A DNA stretch of 64,000 nucleotides from G963662905 sp963676415 (GCA_963676415.1 OY781097.1:4154001-4218000); one strand, 5' to 3'; counted from the stretch's first letter, positions 1 through 8,850 are shown. A program made the numbers and translations. The notes: generated by a model not told the origin, from the sequence alone.

Positions 1-42
1 AAGTTGACCATTTTGTATTCCAAATGGAATCTTTTCTTTCAT
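1..42 (-). CDS. CoiA-like protein, 5' end only (runs off the window)
   Basis: Fourteen codons starting at the ATG at 42 and reading leftwards out of the window. They are identical to the start of the CoiA-like pseudogene at 2355. The sequence 1-134 equals 2314-2447 base for base, so this is the second copy of the same gene start, separated from the first by an insertion sequence. I infer that this copy keeps the full downstream coding sequence outside the window and has only lost its native upstream region, because the IS now begins 92 bp upstream of its ATG. The product family is read from the other copy. Confidence 0.6.
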   Translation of the reverse strand, partial: MKEKIPFGIQNGQL

Positions 43-134
43 AGCAGTAAAATTAGTAATTAATATAATATGCGTTGTACAGTTCCCAAAAATCAGTATA
101 AAGTTACTTCTTATTTCAGAATGAACTGGTAAAT
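1..134. repeat. Left copy of IS target duplication (134 bp visible)
   Basis: Exact direct repeat of 2314-2447, ending at the base before the left end of the IS at 135. The right flank of the IS starts at 2006. If the repeat is a target duplication it must span 2006-2447 (442 bp), and the missing 308 bp lie left of the window. IS1634-family elements are known for long direct repeats of variable length. Confidence 0.8.
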
Positions 135-2005
135 CCCGAGTTTGACAGCAAATATTTGTATATAGTTGACACATAGCATATTGATGCCATGAGTTTTGGT
201 TTGTGCCACTACAATTTGTCTTCTTTTGATAGGATTTTTGGTGGTACTTGCATGCCGATAGCTTTAATCAACTTAAGCGCATTTGGAGGGATATCGGTTC
301 GGAGCCAAATTGTATTTTTTTTGATTTTAACAGGCACGGCCATGACCCTGGCCAATTGTCCCATTGCTGCCGCTACCGTTAAAGGGCGGTCTTGAATTAA
401 TTTTTTTTCAGTGGATTTTGAGCTGTACCTTTCTTGGCTTTCCCTAAGCTTTTTGGTTAAGTGTGCCTCGCAATAATGTGATAAAAAGCAGAGCATCAGA
501 TGTCCAATAATCCGGTTATCAGTCCAATGAAACACCGGCCTGCTTTTCAAATAGCCTTTCATTTCGCCGAAGGCATCTTCAATCCGCCATAATTCTTTGT
601 AATTTGAAACGATTTCAGTAGCTGGCATTTGCTTAACATTGGTAACAATACCAAAAAAGCCATCACTTTTAGCCTCTTTGGCAATTAACTTGTGGTTAAG
701 GCCACATTGGCTTTGGCCTTTTACAGAAAGGTATTTTTTATATGCCCGGTTGGTAATAAATTTTTTTGTCAGTGGCTTGGAAGAAGAAAGGGCAGCATTG
801 ATTTTGTCCAGTACATCTTCGCGTGCTTTGGCGTCTCGCCCTGCCCTTATTTTTGACCAAGTTATAATGCAGCGGTCTTCACCGATTGTGGTTTCACGTA
901 TTGCCAGCTCTTCATTAAGCCAGTTAAACTTGGAGAGGTCATAAAAACCTTCTTGTATTTCCTTTTTTAAAGTCCCCATCTTTAACCCGACAATAAACTC
1001 GCCATTGCGCTTTTTAATGTGCTTAAGGTTATCAAATGAGAAAAGCCCACGATCGGCCACAAAAATAAATCTGCGCACAGAAAGCTTGCTGCTGATGCGC
1101 TCCACGATACCATCAAGGGTTTTGCCTTCAAAGGTATTGCCCGGATGGACTTCAAAACAGAGCGGTATCCCGCAAGTATCCGTAAGCAGGCCCAATACTA
1201 CCTGTGTGCAATCGCTTCGCATTTCCTTACTGTACCCAAATTGGCGAAGTTCACCCAGATCTGTCCGTGTGCTCTCGAAACGCAAGGTTGTCAAATCGTA
1301 CAGCACTACATCTACATTAATGCTAAAAAGGTCTTTGCCGTAATTGAACAGAAAGCGCTCGATGTCTTCTTTGTGCTTGCTAAGCAGGTCAAGGCTGCGA
1401 TAAATATGCTGAAGCGATATATCGTGGTCAACTAAACCTGGGTACATGCGCTGCAACCAATTGTCATAAAGGGAAAGTTTTGAAACTGGTTTTAGAAAAC
1501 GGGAACAAACTTGTGAAAACAAAACGCGCTCCAAGTTAAATTCAAGCTTCGGGTGCTGGGATTGGATATTGGCAAGGCATTTTTTTATCCCCAGTTCCCC
1601 CATCATGCGGTCAAGTATGAGCAGGGGCCCCAGTACATAGGTGTCCTTAACATCTACTTCTTTGGCCATGTCAAACACTGCAAGCTTGTCGGTGTGTTTG
1701 CGTATTGCTTCTGCAAGTTGCTCCAGCCTGCCCTCTTCAACTTTCCCAAGGGACATTAAGGTGCGCTGTTTGACTTTTCCTCCTTCACGATAAGACTCTA
1801 CCAAATGGTAATAGGCTGTGCCCTTGCTGTTTTTTGTTGTCTTGATGAACATAGCACTTTGTTTATCACACAAATATAGACAAAGACCATTCTATTTTAT
1901 GCATATGAACTAAAATTGTTCACTACACTTTTGCAAAACCAAAACAGAAACCCAGTGTTTATAGGGGGTACAGAAGGTCTGAGCAAATTATCTGTCAAAC
2001 TCGGG
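135..2005 (-). mobile_element. IS1634-family insertion sequence, copy 1 (1871 bp)
   Basis: The element begins with CCCGAGTTTGACAG (135-148) and ends with its exact inverse CTGTCAAACTCGGG (1992-2005), giving 14-bp perfect terminal inverted repeats. It carries one transposase gene on the minus strand. A copy of the same length with the same ends and an identical transposase lies at 61352-63222. The left flank (1-134) repeats 2314-2447, which fits a 442-bp target duplication covering 2006-2447. The insertion lies in a CoiA-like gene. Confidence 0.93.
209..1873 (-). CDS. IS1634-family transposase (DDE)
   Basis: A 554-residue transposase of the IS1634 group of IS4-like elements. The N-terminal part contains a short YHLVESYREGGKVKQ segment. 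The catalytic core shows the expected acidic residues: Asp in VVLYDLTTLRFES, Asp in FIFVADRGLFSF and Glu in the YKELWRIEDAFGEMK segment, which is the Y-x-E...E signature of the superfamily. It fills almost all of the element between the terminal inverted repeats. The ATG could also be at the later Met of MFIKTTKNSKG, seven codons in (1852). The protein is identical to that of the copy near the right end of the window, so both insertions are recent. There is no frameshift, so it is probably active. Confidence 0.93.
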   Translation of the reverse strand: MCDKQSAMFIKTTKNSKGTAYYHLVESYREGGKVKQRTLMSLGKVEEGRLEQLAEAIRKHTDKLAVFDMAKEVDVKDTYVLGPLLILDRMMGELGIKKCLANIQSQHPKLEFNLERVLFSQVCSRFLKPVSKLSLYDNWLQRMYPGLVDHDISLQHIYRSLDLLSKHKEDIERFLFNYGKDLFSINVDVVLYDLTTLRFESTRTDLGELRQFGYSKEMRSDCTQVVLGLLTDTCGIPLCFEVHPGNTFEGKTLDGIVERISSKLSVRRFIFVADRGLFSFDNLKHIKKRNGEFIVGLKMGTLKKEIQEGFYDLSKFNWLNEELAIRETTIGEDRCIITWSKIRAGRDAKAREDVLDKINAALSSSKPLTKKFITNRAYKKYLSVKGQSQCGLNHKLIAKEAKSDGFFGIVTNVKQMPATEIVSNYKELWRIEDAFGEMKGYLKSRPVFHWTDNRIIGHLMLCFLSHYCEAHLTKKLRESQERYSSKSTEKKLIQDRPLTVAAAMGQLARVMAVPVKIKKNTIWLRTDIPPNALKLIKAIGMQVPPKILSKEDKL

Positions 2006-2355
2006 AATGACATCTGGGATAATATCACCTAACCTTGTTTCAAGCTTAACATCATCTATCCTAACAATCCTACTATTATAAATGGTTTTAGTCAAAAAGT
2101 TAACTGCTGGCAGCCTTATCTCCCCCTTTCAAGTAGAATTTCTTTTGCCAATTTATGCAATACAGTTTCATGACGATATTCACAATCTGCTACAATACTT
2201 TTGTGTTTAAAATGATATACTCTTTCCACACCCTTATGTGCTACTAGCTGACAACCGCAAACCGGGCAAATACAATTACATCCTAATCCAGATTTTACTT
2301 CAGAAACATGCTTAAGTTGACCATTTTGTATTCCAAATGGAATCTTTTCTTTCAT
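2006..2355 (-). pseudogene. CoiA-like competence/nuclease family protein, frameshifted and cut by IS
   Basis: Reading left from the ATG at 2355, the product starts MKEKIPFGIQNGQLKH and contains a CICPVCGCQL zinc-ribbon motif, then YHFKHKS and an HETVLHKLAKEIL helix, the pattern of the CoiA-like family. The frame meets TAA at 2116-2118 after ERGR. In the next frame the protein continues as IRLPAVNFLTKTIYNSR and LETRLGDIIPDVI, ending exactly at the IS boundary. The PDV segment matches the nuclease-like acidic motif of the family. A single missing base in the G5 run just before the stop (about 2119-2125) explains the shift. The gene is therefore broken twice: by a one-base loss and by the IS end. 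A longer start at 2457 is possible but lies in AT-rich sequence that looks non-coding. Confidence 0.75.
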
Positions 2356-2447
2356 AGCAGTAAAATTAGTAATTAATATAATATGCGTTGTACAGTTCCC
2401 AAAAATCAGTATAAAGTTACTTCTTATTTCAGAATGAACTGGTAAAT
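2006..2447. repeat. Right copy of predicted 442-bp IS target duplication
   Basis: The segment from the right end of the IS to the last base that matches the left flank. Positions 2314-2447 are identical to 1-134. The rest (2006-2313) is predicted to be repeated just outside the window. It carries the broken CoiA-like gene. Confidence 0.7.
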
Positions 2448-2580
2448 ATAATTTCAAATCCCCTACAATACTTTATTAGTCATTCAAGTAAACTCTATAA
2501 TAAATGAAATTATAACAAATAAAATCAATATCCCTCATTCAACCCGCCCCCATTCCCTCAAAATTCCCTAAGATTGCAAA

Positions 2581-4992
2581 ATGAATGGAAGGACACTCAA
2601 ATTGCTACAAATTGCTCTGCTGCTTATTTTGTTTTTTGCCGGCCCGGAAACGGCATTTGCTATGGAAGCAGGCACGGGAAAAATCTCGGGCCGTGTGCTG
2701 GACGACCGCACGGGTGAAGGGCTGGCTTTTGCCAATGTGCTCATCACTTCCTTGCGTGATACGACATTCGCCAGAGCCACGATCAGTGACATCTACGGTT
2801 TTTATGAGCTGAGCGACATCCCGCAAGGGCCTTACCGAATACAGGCATCGTATATGGGCTACAACAGCCACGAAAGCGAATTTGAGCTGAGCGCACGCAA
2901 AATGACAGTGGATGTGCGCTTAAGCCGGAAAAGCTTTCAGGCGACGGGGGTTGAAATTACCGCCGAGCGCCAGGTGCAGGAACAGGGCATGGAAAAAACC
3001 ACGGTCAATATTGCAAAAAACAGCACCCTGACCGGTGGCAATGCCATAGATGTGATGCAAAGCCTGCCATCGGTGGATATTGATGTGAACGGCGCCATCA
3101 GTTATCGCGGCAGCCAGCGTGTAACGCTTTTGCTCAACGGAAAACGCTCCGAACTGGTGAAATCCCTGGATCAGATCCCGGCCGGACAAATCGAACGCAT
3201 CGAGATCATCAATAATCCTTCGGCCAAATACGAAGCCGATGGCATGTCGGGCATTATCAACATCATCCTGAAAAAGGGCAGCAAAAACCGGCAAAAAACC
3301 CGTGTTTCGCTTTATGGCGGCCTGCCGGAAAATTTTGGCGGCAACCTGGGCTATAGCGGCTTTACGGAAAAAGGCAATTTTTATGTAAATGGCGGCTATG
3401 CGCACAAAACACGCTTTCAGACCAAAGAACATATGCGCATCAATGACGCGGTCGAAACGCCCGATTATTACCAATACGACAGACAGGACGAAACCCTCAA
3501 CAACCTGATGCTGAGCAGTGGATTTGACTACTCCCCCAGCAAAAGGCAACAGATTGCTTTGGATGTCAGCGGATCGAAAAAATTCAATTCGGCCGACCGA
3601 AGCATCAATTATAAAACACTGGAAAAGAGCGGCGACTGCTCTTATGACGCCATAAAAGACATCGGCATTGACCTGGACAATTATTCGCTGGACGGCGCCC
3701 TGGACTACGGATACCGCTTTGCGCGAAAAGGCCAGCAGCTGCGGGCTTCGGCACATTATAATTATTTCGACCAATCGTATAAAATGGCGCATGAAATCTA
3801 TCCAAAATCTGCCCCCATAGAGCGCGCTTTTCAAAATACCAATTCGGAGCAGCTCAATAAAATTGGTGACTTATCGGTGGATTATGAGCATCCATTTGGC
3901 GACAGCCTAAGGTTGGAAAGCGGTTACCGTTACAGCCAGCGCGATCTGCGCAATGATTTCAGTTCGGAAAGCTATGATGCAGAGCGGCAGGAATGGCAGA
4001 GCGATACAGCGCTGAACAATGTATTTCACTATGTGCAGCAAATTCATGCGGCATATGCCGAAATCAACTGGAAGCTAAAAATCTTTGAGCTGCGTTTTGG
4101 CCTGCGCGCCGAATATACCACCAACGAACTGCTCAGCAAACCCAAAGACAACTATCTCGATCTCTTTCCTTCGCTACAGATTTCACGGAAAATGAGCGAA
4201 CAGCTCCGCTTGTTTTTGAGTTTCAACCGCCGCATCAACCGTCCGGTTTTGAAAATGATCAATCCCTACACCAACGAATATGCCGACATATTGAATATGC
4301 ATGTAGGAAATCCCGACCTGAAGCCGGAGTATGTCAACAGCGCAGAAGCCGGTGCGCAATTCTTTTCGGAAGCAATTTCGGGCAGCGTTTCGGTTTATTA
4401 CCGCAATATTGACCAAGCCATCAGCCGTGTGAAATCCGCTTCGAACGACAGCGCTTTGCTGGTCACATTTATGAACTTAAACAATGCACAATTGCTTGGC
4501 ACGGAGCTATCGCTGAATATCCGTCCCACAAAATGGTGGCAAATGGGCGCCAATGCCAATATATTCCATACGAATTTGGAGGGCGCTTATGGCCCCAATT
4601 TGATCGATCGCTCCCACACCGCATGGACCGGGAATGTGAGCAATAGTTTCAAGCTGCCCTGGAAAATGGGCATGCAGTTTACATTTTATTATCGCTCCGA
4701 GCTGCCTGATGTTATGGGAACCTATCTCGACCGCTGGTATGCCGATTTTGCAATCAATAAAAAAATCCTGAAAGACAAAGGCAAGCTGATTTTCAAGATT
4801 TCGGATGTTTTTGACAGCTGGCGCTACGGCCTTGACCTGACAGGTACAGCCGAAAGCGGATATGTGTATCACCAAAGCAACCGCAGGAAAAATGAATCGC
4901 AGTATTTTATTTTGAGCTTTGTGTATAATATTGCCGGAAAGAAGAAAAAGGAGAAGAAGATGAATTATTTTCTGGAGGGATTTGCCAAGTAA
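2581..4992 (+). CDS. Outer-membrane beta-barrel TonB-type receptor (CarboxypepD_reg N-domain)
   Basis: An 803-residue outer-membrane protein. A signal peptide (about residues 1-27) precedes a carboxypeptidase-regulatory-like domain (KISGRVLDDRTGEGLAFANV, about 33-115). A plug-like segment follows at about 125-235 (NAIDVMQSLPSVDIDVNG, LLLNGKRSEL, IERIEIINNPSAKYEADG, IINIILKKG), then a long C-terminal barrel of alternating strands. This is the OMP_b-brl_2 type of TonB-dependent receptor-like protein. No SusD partner is next to it, so a glycan import role is not supported and the ligand is unknown. It follows the CoiA-like region after 120 bp and is followed by a repeat-rich gene-free region. 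Confidence 0.88.
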   Translation: MNGRTLKLLQIALLLILFFAGPETAFAMEAGTGKISGRVLDDRTGEGLAFANVLITSLRDTTFARATISDIYGFYELSDIPQGPYRIQASYMGYNSHESEFELSARKMTVDVRLSRKSFQATGVEITAERQVQEQGMEKTTVNIAKNSTLTGGNAIDVMQSLPSVDIDVNGAISYRGSQRVTLLLNGKRSELVKSLDQIPAGQIERIEIINNPSAKYEADGMSGIINIILKKGSKNRQKTRVSLYGGLPENFGGNLGYSGFTEKGNFYVNGGYAHKTRFQTKEHMRINDAVETPDYYQYDRQDETLNNLMLSSGFDYSPSKRQQIALDVSGSKKFNSADRSINYKTLEKSGDCSYDAIKDIGIDLDNYSLDGALDYGYRFARKGQQLRASAHYNYFDQSYKMAHEIYPKSAPIERAFQNTNSEQLNKIGDLSVDYEHPFGDSLRLESGYRYSQRDLRNDFSSESYDAERQEWQSDTALNNVFHYVQQIHAAYAEINWKLKIFELRFGLRAEYTTNELLSKPKDNYLDLFPSLQISRKMSEQLRLFLSFNRRINRPVLKMINPYTNEYADILNMHVGNPDLKPEYVNSAEAGAQFFSEAISGSVSVYYRNIDQAISRVKSASNDSALLVTFMNLNNAQLLGTELSLNIRPTKWWQMGANANIFHTNLEGAYGPNLIDRSHTAWTGNVSNSFKLPWKMGMQFTFYYRSELPDVMGTYLDRWYADFAINKKILKDKGKLIFKISDVFDSWRYGLDLTGTAESGYVYHQSNRRKNESQYFILSFVYNIAGKKKKEKKMNYFLEGFAK

Positions 4993-6072
4993 ATTTTACC
5001 GCAAAGACGCGAAGGCGCTACTGTCACAGATTTTTTTTCACGCAAAGACGCTAAGACGCGATGGTTTATTGTTATGGGACTTGATGTTTTCCTGTGTACC
5101 TCTGCGCCTCTGTGTCTCTGCGGTAGAAAGAATTGACTGCTGAGGCTGGGAGGCGCTGAGGCGCGAAGGTTGGCTGTCGCGGGCTGTTTTTTTTCTCGCA
5201 AAGGCGCTAAGGCGCTAAGGTTTTTGTTTCGCTTGATTCGGCTACGCTTACTTCGACAGGCTCAGCACATCGCACCACAAGTTGCTCAACTCTTTTTTAT
5301 CCGCGGAGGGTGCGAAAGGGTTTTCTCGCTTCGCTCAACTCTTTTTTCTCGTAAAGACGCTAAGGCGTGAACTGTTACAGATGTTTTTCTCGCAAAGGCG
5401 CTAAGGCGCTAAGGTTTTTGTTTCGCTTGGTTCGGCTACGCTTACTTCGACAGGCTCAGCACATCGCACCACAAGTTGCTCAACTCTTTTTTATCCGCGG
5501 AGGGTGCGAAAGGGTTTTCTCGCTTCGCTCAACTCTTTTTTCTCGTAAAGACGCTAAGGCGTGAACTGTTACAGATGTTTTTCTCGCAAAGACGCAAAGA
5601 CGCTAAGGTTTTTGTTTCGCTTGGTTCGGCTTACATCGGCTCCGCTTACTTCGGCAAGCTCAGCACATCGCAGTACAGGACGCTATCCACAGGCTGCTCA
5701 ACTCTTTTTTATCCGCGAGGCACGCGAAGGGCGCGAAGGGGTTTTCTCGCTTCGCTCAATTTTTTTTCTCGCAAAGACGCTAAGTTTATTTCTCGCAAAG
5801 GCGCAAAGGCGCGAAGGGGTAAGAAGTTATTGGATAGATTTTGATGAAAATTTTGATGCTTCGTTGGGATATGAGGAACGGCTTTGAAGGCATTTATACA
5901 AATCAACCAAAAGATAAATAAACAACAATTAACCCCTAATTTTGCTGAGGATTTTCAAAATCAGGCTGAATTTTGCTAAAAAATTTGCAAAATTTGGCTT
6001 AAATCTGCTAAACGAAACTTTTGGTTTTTAAAAAAACCAGAATTTCAGTCTGCACAGCTTATTAAATGCCTG
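4993..6072. repeat. Gene-free region of 'cgcaaagacgctaaggcg'-type repeats
   Basis: About 1.1 kb without a credible gene. 4997-5830 is filled with variants of CGCAAAGACGCTAAGGCG and of TCTGCGCCTCTGTGTCTCTGCGG, a dispersed repeat style common in intergenic DNA of Bacteroidota. All open frames here are repeats read as protein, and they restart with each copy. 5831-6072 is AT-rich and I see nothing in it. Confidence 0.75.
5195..5776. repeat. Tandem 194-bp repeat, about three copies
   Basis: Copy 1 is 5195-5388 and copy 2 is 5389-5582. I see a single difference between them (gattcgg versus ggttcgg). Copy 3 starts at 5583 and diverges after its first part, with insertions. Each unit holds CTCGCAAAGGCGCTAAGG, a TTCGACAGGCTCAGCACATC stretch and CGCTTCGCTCAACTC. 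Confidence 0.85.
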
Positions 6073-7227
6073 TTAAAATTCCAGGCTCATTTGGGCACTT
6101 ACTCCTGTTTTCTGGCAAATGGTTTCCAGCGGACAACCAGAGCAAAGCGGATTTTTGCGACAAAAAGTTTTCGCATGCTCCACGATCAAGCCGTGATACG
6201 TATCATAGGTTTGAACATCAGCGGGAACCGCTTTTTCGATCATGGTCTTAAAGGCTTCATATTGCCTGGGCACCTCAATACCAACACGGCTAAAAATCCT
6301 TCGGGCATAAGCATCAATCACAAAGGAGGTTTTACGCAAGGCATAAAGCAGGATTGCATCAGCGGTCTCCTTCCCCACTCCATGCACGCTTAGCAACTCT
6401 TCCCGAAGATCGGCCAACGCCTTGTTTGCCAGTGCATCCAACGAAAAATCATATTGCTCCATCCAGGAACATAAAGCCTTGAGTTTCTCCGCTTTTTGGT
6501 TTTGAAAACCTGCCGGGTGGATCAATGCCGCCAGTTCACCTGTGGAAAGCGCTAAAATCTTCTGTGGGCTACATTCTGTCCCTAAGGCCGCGAGCGCTTT
6601 TTCCACATTGACCCAGTTGGTATTTTGCACCAAAATGGCTCCAAGCATAACATCAAAAGGTTTTTCCGATGGCCACCACGATTTTTGTCCGCCCCAGGCC
6701 GGCTTCGAAATATCACCAAAATGATTTTTAAGCTTGCCAAAAATCAGGTTTATCTTTTCAAAATGTATCAGGTTCTGTTTCAATTCTATGCCCAAAGCAT
6801 AGCCCGTCAGGCTTTTATTGCTGCCAATTACCCTATGACAAGGAATAATGATGGGAATTGGATTACGGTTATTTGCAAGTCCTACAGCGCGTGAAGCTTT
6901 TGGATTTCCGCAGATTTCAGCTACTTCTTTATAAGAACGCGTTTCGCCATACGGTATTTGCAATAGCGCATTCCAAACCTTTTTTTGATACTCAGTACCT
7001 TTTGGATTCAGTTTTAAATCAAAATGCGTTCGCTTTCCTTCAAAGTATTCAGTAAGCTGCTGCTTTACTTCTTCGAAATATTCATCAGATTCCTGCCATT
7101 CATCCGACAAGTATATTACTGCATAGCTTTTGTTTATCAGTATCTCACCTATTCCACCTTCATCGGCTTTAACAATGAAATCCAGCGCATTTATTTTAAA
7201 ACGGGTGTATCTTAGATTCGCACTCAT
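6073..7227 (-). CDS. Fusion of O6-alkylguanine-DNA methyltransferase and HhH-GPD DNA glycosylase
   Basis: A 384-residue two-domain alkylation-repair protein. Residues 1-155 form a complete methyltransferase of the Ogt/MGMT type with the acceptor cysteine at Cys130 in PCHRVIGS, preceded by GLANNRNPIP. Residues 160-384 form a helix-hairpin-helix glycosylase of the endonuclease III superfamily. The hairpin is VHGVGKETAD (281-290), the conserved Asp is Asp305 in VIDAYARRI, and four cysteines (356, 362, 365, 371) fit a 4Fe-4S loop. The Lys of Nth (GRKTA) is replaced by Glu (GKETA), as in 3-methyladenine glycosylases of the MagIII/MpgII group, so I infer a monofunctional alkylbase glycosylase rather than an AP lyase. 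The two halves would repair O6-alkylguanine and N-alkylpurines. It stands alone, with the GH47 gene divergent. The fusion is an uninterrupted frame. Confidence 0.88.
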   Translation of the reverse strand: MSANLRYTRFKINALDFIVKADEGGIGEILINKSYAVIYLSDEWQESDEYFEEVKQQLTEYFEGKRTHFDLKLNPKGTEYQKKVWNALLQIPYGETRSYKEVAEICGNPKASRAVGLANNRNPIPIIIPCHRVIGSNKSLTGYALGIELKQNLIHFEKINLIFGKLKNHFGDISKPAWGGQKSWWPSEKPFDVMLGAILVQNTNWVNVEKALAALGTECSPQKILALSTGELAALIHPAGFQNQKAEKLKALCSWMEQYDFSLDALANKALADLREELLSVHGVGKETADAILLYALRKTSFVIDAYARRIFSRVGIEVPRQYEAFKTMIEKAVPADVQTYDTYHGLIVEHAKTFCRKNPLCSGCPLETICQKTGVSAQMSLEF

Positions 7228-7344
7228 GTAGCAAAGATATAAACTTAGGACAACGCTTTTTCATGAGTTAAGAGGCAGCTTTTTTTTGTTATACGCTCTT
7301 TTACTTTTGAAAAAGCAAAAATACGCTGGAATGATTGCTTTTCC

Positions 7345-7352
7345 TATATTTG
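7345..7352 (+). promoter_or_regulatory. -7 box TATATTTG of the GH47 gene
   Basis: TATATTTG fits the Bacteroidota -7 consensus TAnnTTTG and lies 54 bp upstream of the ATG at 7407. I do not see a clear TTTG at the -33 position. Confidence 0.5.
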
Positions 7353-7406
7353 CATCGATTTAGTACGGTCTGAATCATTTAATTCAACATCAAACATCAA
7401 GCAAAA

Positions 7407-8825
7407 ATGCAAAGATTCATCATTTTTTCCATCATTGTCCTGGCCTTTGCTTCCTGTTCAGGTCCTATTCAAAAAGAAGGCGATAAGCAACAAACTGAAG
7501 CAACAGGACTTTCGCCATTAGCACAAGATGTAAAATCGGAAACCAAGCGCTCCTGGGATGCCTATAAAAAATACGCCTGGGGACATGATGTACTTGCTCC
7601 TTTATCCAAATCGTTCAAAGACTGGTACAAAGAACCACTCTACATCTCTCCCATTGACGCCTACAGCACTTTATATGTCATGGGCATGAAGGATGAAGCT
7701 GCTGAAATAGAGCGATATGTTGTGGATTCGCTGGATTTTGACAAAGATTTGGATGCCAAGATTTTCGAAGTGAATATTCGCATCTTGGGCGGATTGTTAT
7801 CCATGTATGAGCTATCGGAAAATCCGGCGGTTTTGGCCAAGGCCAAAGACTTTGCGGATCGTATGATGCCTGCCTTTGACACCAAAACGGGCATTCCCAA
7901 ATACTGGGTCAACCTCAAAACCGGAGAGGCGCGAGGCGATACTGTAAATGTAGCCGAAGCTGCCACATACACCATGGAAATGGGTGTTTTAAGCTATTAT
8001 ACGCAAGACCCTAAGTACTACCAAACAGGCAAAAAAGCCACCAAAGCCATTTTCGACCGCCGATCTAAAATCGGTTTAATTGGCGATGTTATTGATGTGG
8101 AAAGCGGCAAATGGGTTTCCAAACACAGCCATATTTGCGCCGGAGTTGATTCCTATTACGAATATCTCTTTAAGAGCTATCTGCTTTTTGGTGATGAAGA
8201 GCTTGGAACCATGTGGAAAGAAAGTATTGGCCTTATCAACGAATATATGGCAGAAACTTACGACAACAAACTTTGGTATGGACGCGTAAATATGGAAACA
8301 GGAAAGCATGTCAGCTCCGTTATCACACTTTACGATGCATTTTTTCCAGCAATCCTAAGCCTTTCCGGTGATACCGAACGCGCCAAAGAGCTACAAAACA
8401 GCTGGAACTGGCTATGGAACAAATACGGTTTGGAACCCATGGCATACGATTATAAAAGCGGTAAACCAAACTATCCGGTGTACGACCTGAACCCAGAAAT
8501 AATTGAATCGGCATACTATCTTTTTAATACAACCAACGACAGCCTCTACTACAAAATGAATGAACAATATTGGTCCGATATCAAAAAATATTGCCGCACC
8601 GATATTGCATTTACATCTGTGGAAAATGTTGAAACCATGGAACAAAAAGACTATATGCCCACATTTTTTCTTGCGGAAACCCTGAAATATTTCTATTTAA
8701 CTTTTTCAAGCGGTACAAATGGATACGATTTTGAGGAAATCATCTTCAACACCGAAGCACATCCCTTCCGTAAAAGCAATTTTGACAAAGCAAAAGCCCC
8801 AAAATTCCTGGGTTTCAAACAGTAA
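7407..8825 (+). CDS. Glycoside hydrolase family 47 alpha-mannosidase, lipoprotein
   Basis: 472 residues with a lipoprotein signal peptide ending in LAFASCSG (Cys17). The body matches class I alpha-1,2-mannosidases (GH47): KRSWDAYKKYAWGHDVLAP, SPIDAYSTLYVMGM, FEVNIRILGGLLSMYELS, CAGVDSYYEYLFKSYLL, NPEIIESAYYLF, PTFFLAETLKYFYLTFS and near the C-terminus FNTEAHPF, whose Thr coordinates the catalytic calcium in known members. The acidic residues within these blocks are all retained. Family enzymes trim alpha-1,2-linked mannose from N-glycans or mannans. GH47 is mostly eukaryotic, and bacterial members are fewer. It is monocistronic: own promoter, own terminator at 8851. No other mannan-degrading gene is adjacent. 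Confidence 0.9.
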   Translation: MQRFIIFSIIVLAFASCSGPIQKEGDKQQTEATGLSPLAQDVKSETKRSWDAYKKYAWGHDVLAPLSKSFKDWYKEPLYISPIDAYSTLYVMGMKDEAAEIERYVVDSLDFDKDLDAKIFEVNIRILGGLLSMYELSENPAVLAKAKDFADRMMPAFDTKTGIPKYWVNLKTGEARGDTVNVAEAATYTMEMGVLSYYTQDPKYYQTGKKATKAIFDRRSKIGLIGDVIDVESGKWVSKHSHICAGVDSYYEYLFKSYLLFGDEELGTMWKESIGLINEYMAETYDNKLWYGRVNMETGKHVSSVITLYDAFFPAILSLSGDTERAKELQNSWNWLWNKYGLEPMAYDYKSGKPNYPVYDLNPEIIESAYYLFNTTNDSLYYKMNEQYWSDIKKYCRTDIAFTSVENVETMEQKDYMPTFFLAETLKYFYLTFSSGTNGYDFEEIIFNTEAHPFRKSNFDKAKAPKFLGFKQ

Positions 8826-8850
8826 TATATTCCCTCTCCAACAGAATATG

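Noticed and set aside
2920..3834. 304-residue open frame antisense to the receptor gene
   Set aside because: Shadow of the plus-strand receptor gene, whose frame carries all the recognisable motifs.
5195..5776. CRISPR array
   Set aside because: Repeats are 194 bp in direct tandem with no unique spacers, and there are no cas genes.
5170..5906. Small open frames of 60-120 residues in the repeat region after the receptor gene
   Set aside because: They are translations of the tandem repeats (FSRKGAKALRFLFRL type) and restart with each copy; no family and no ribosome binding pattern.
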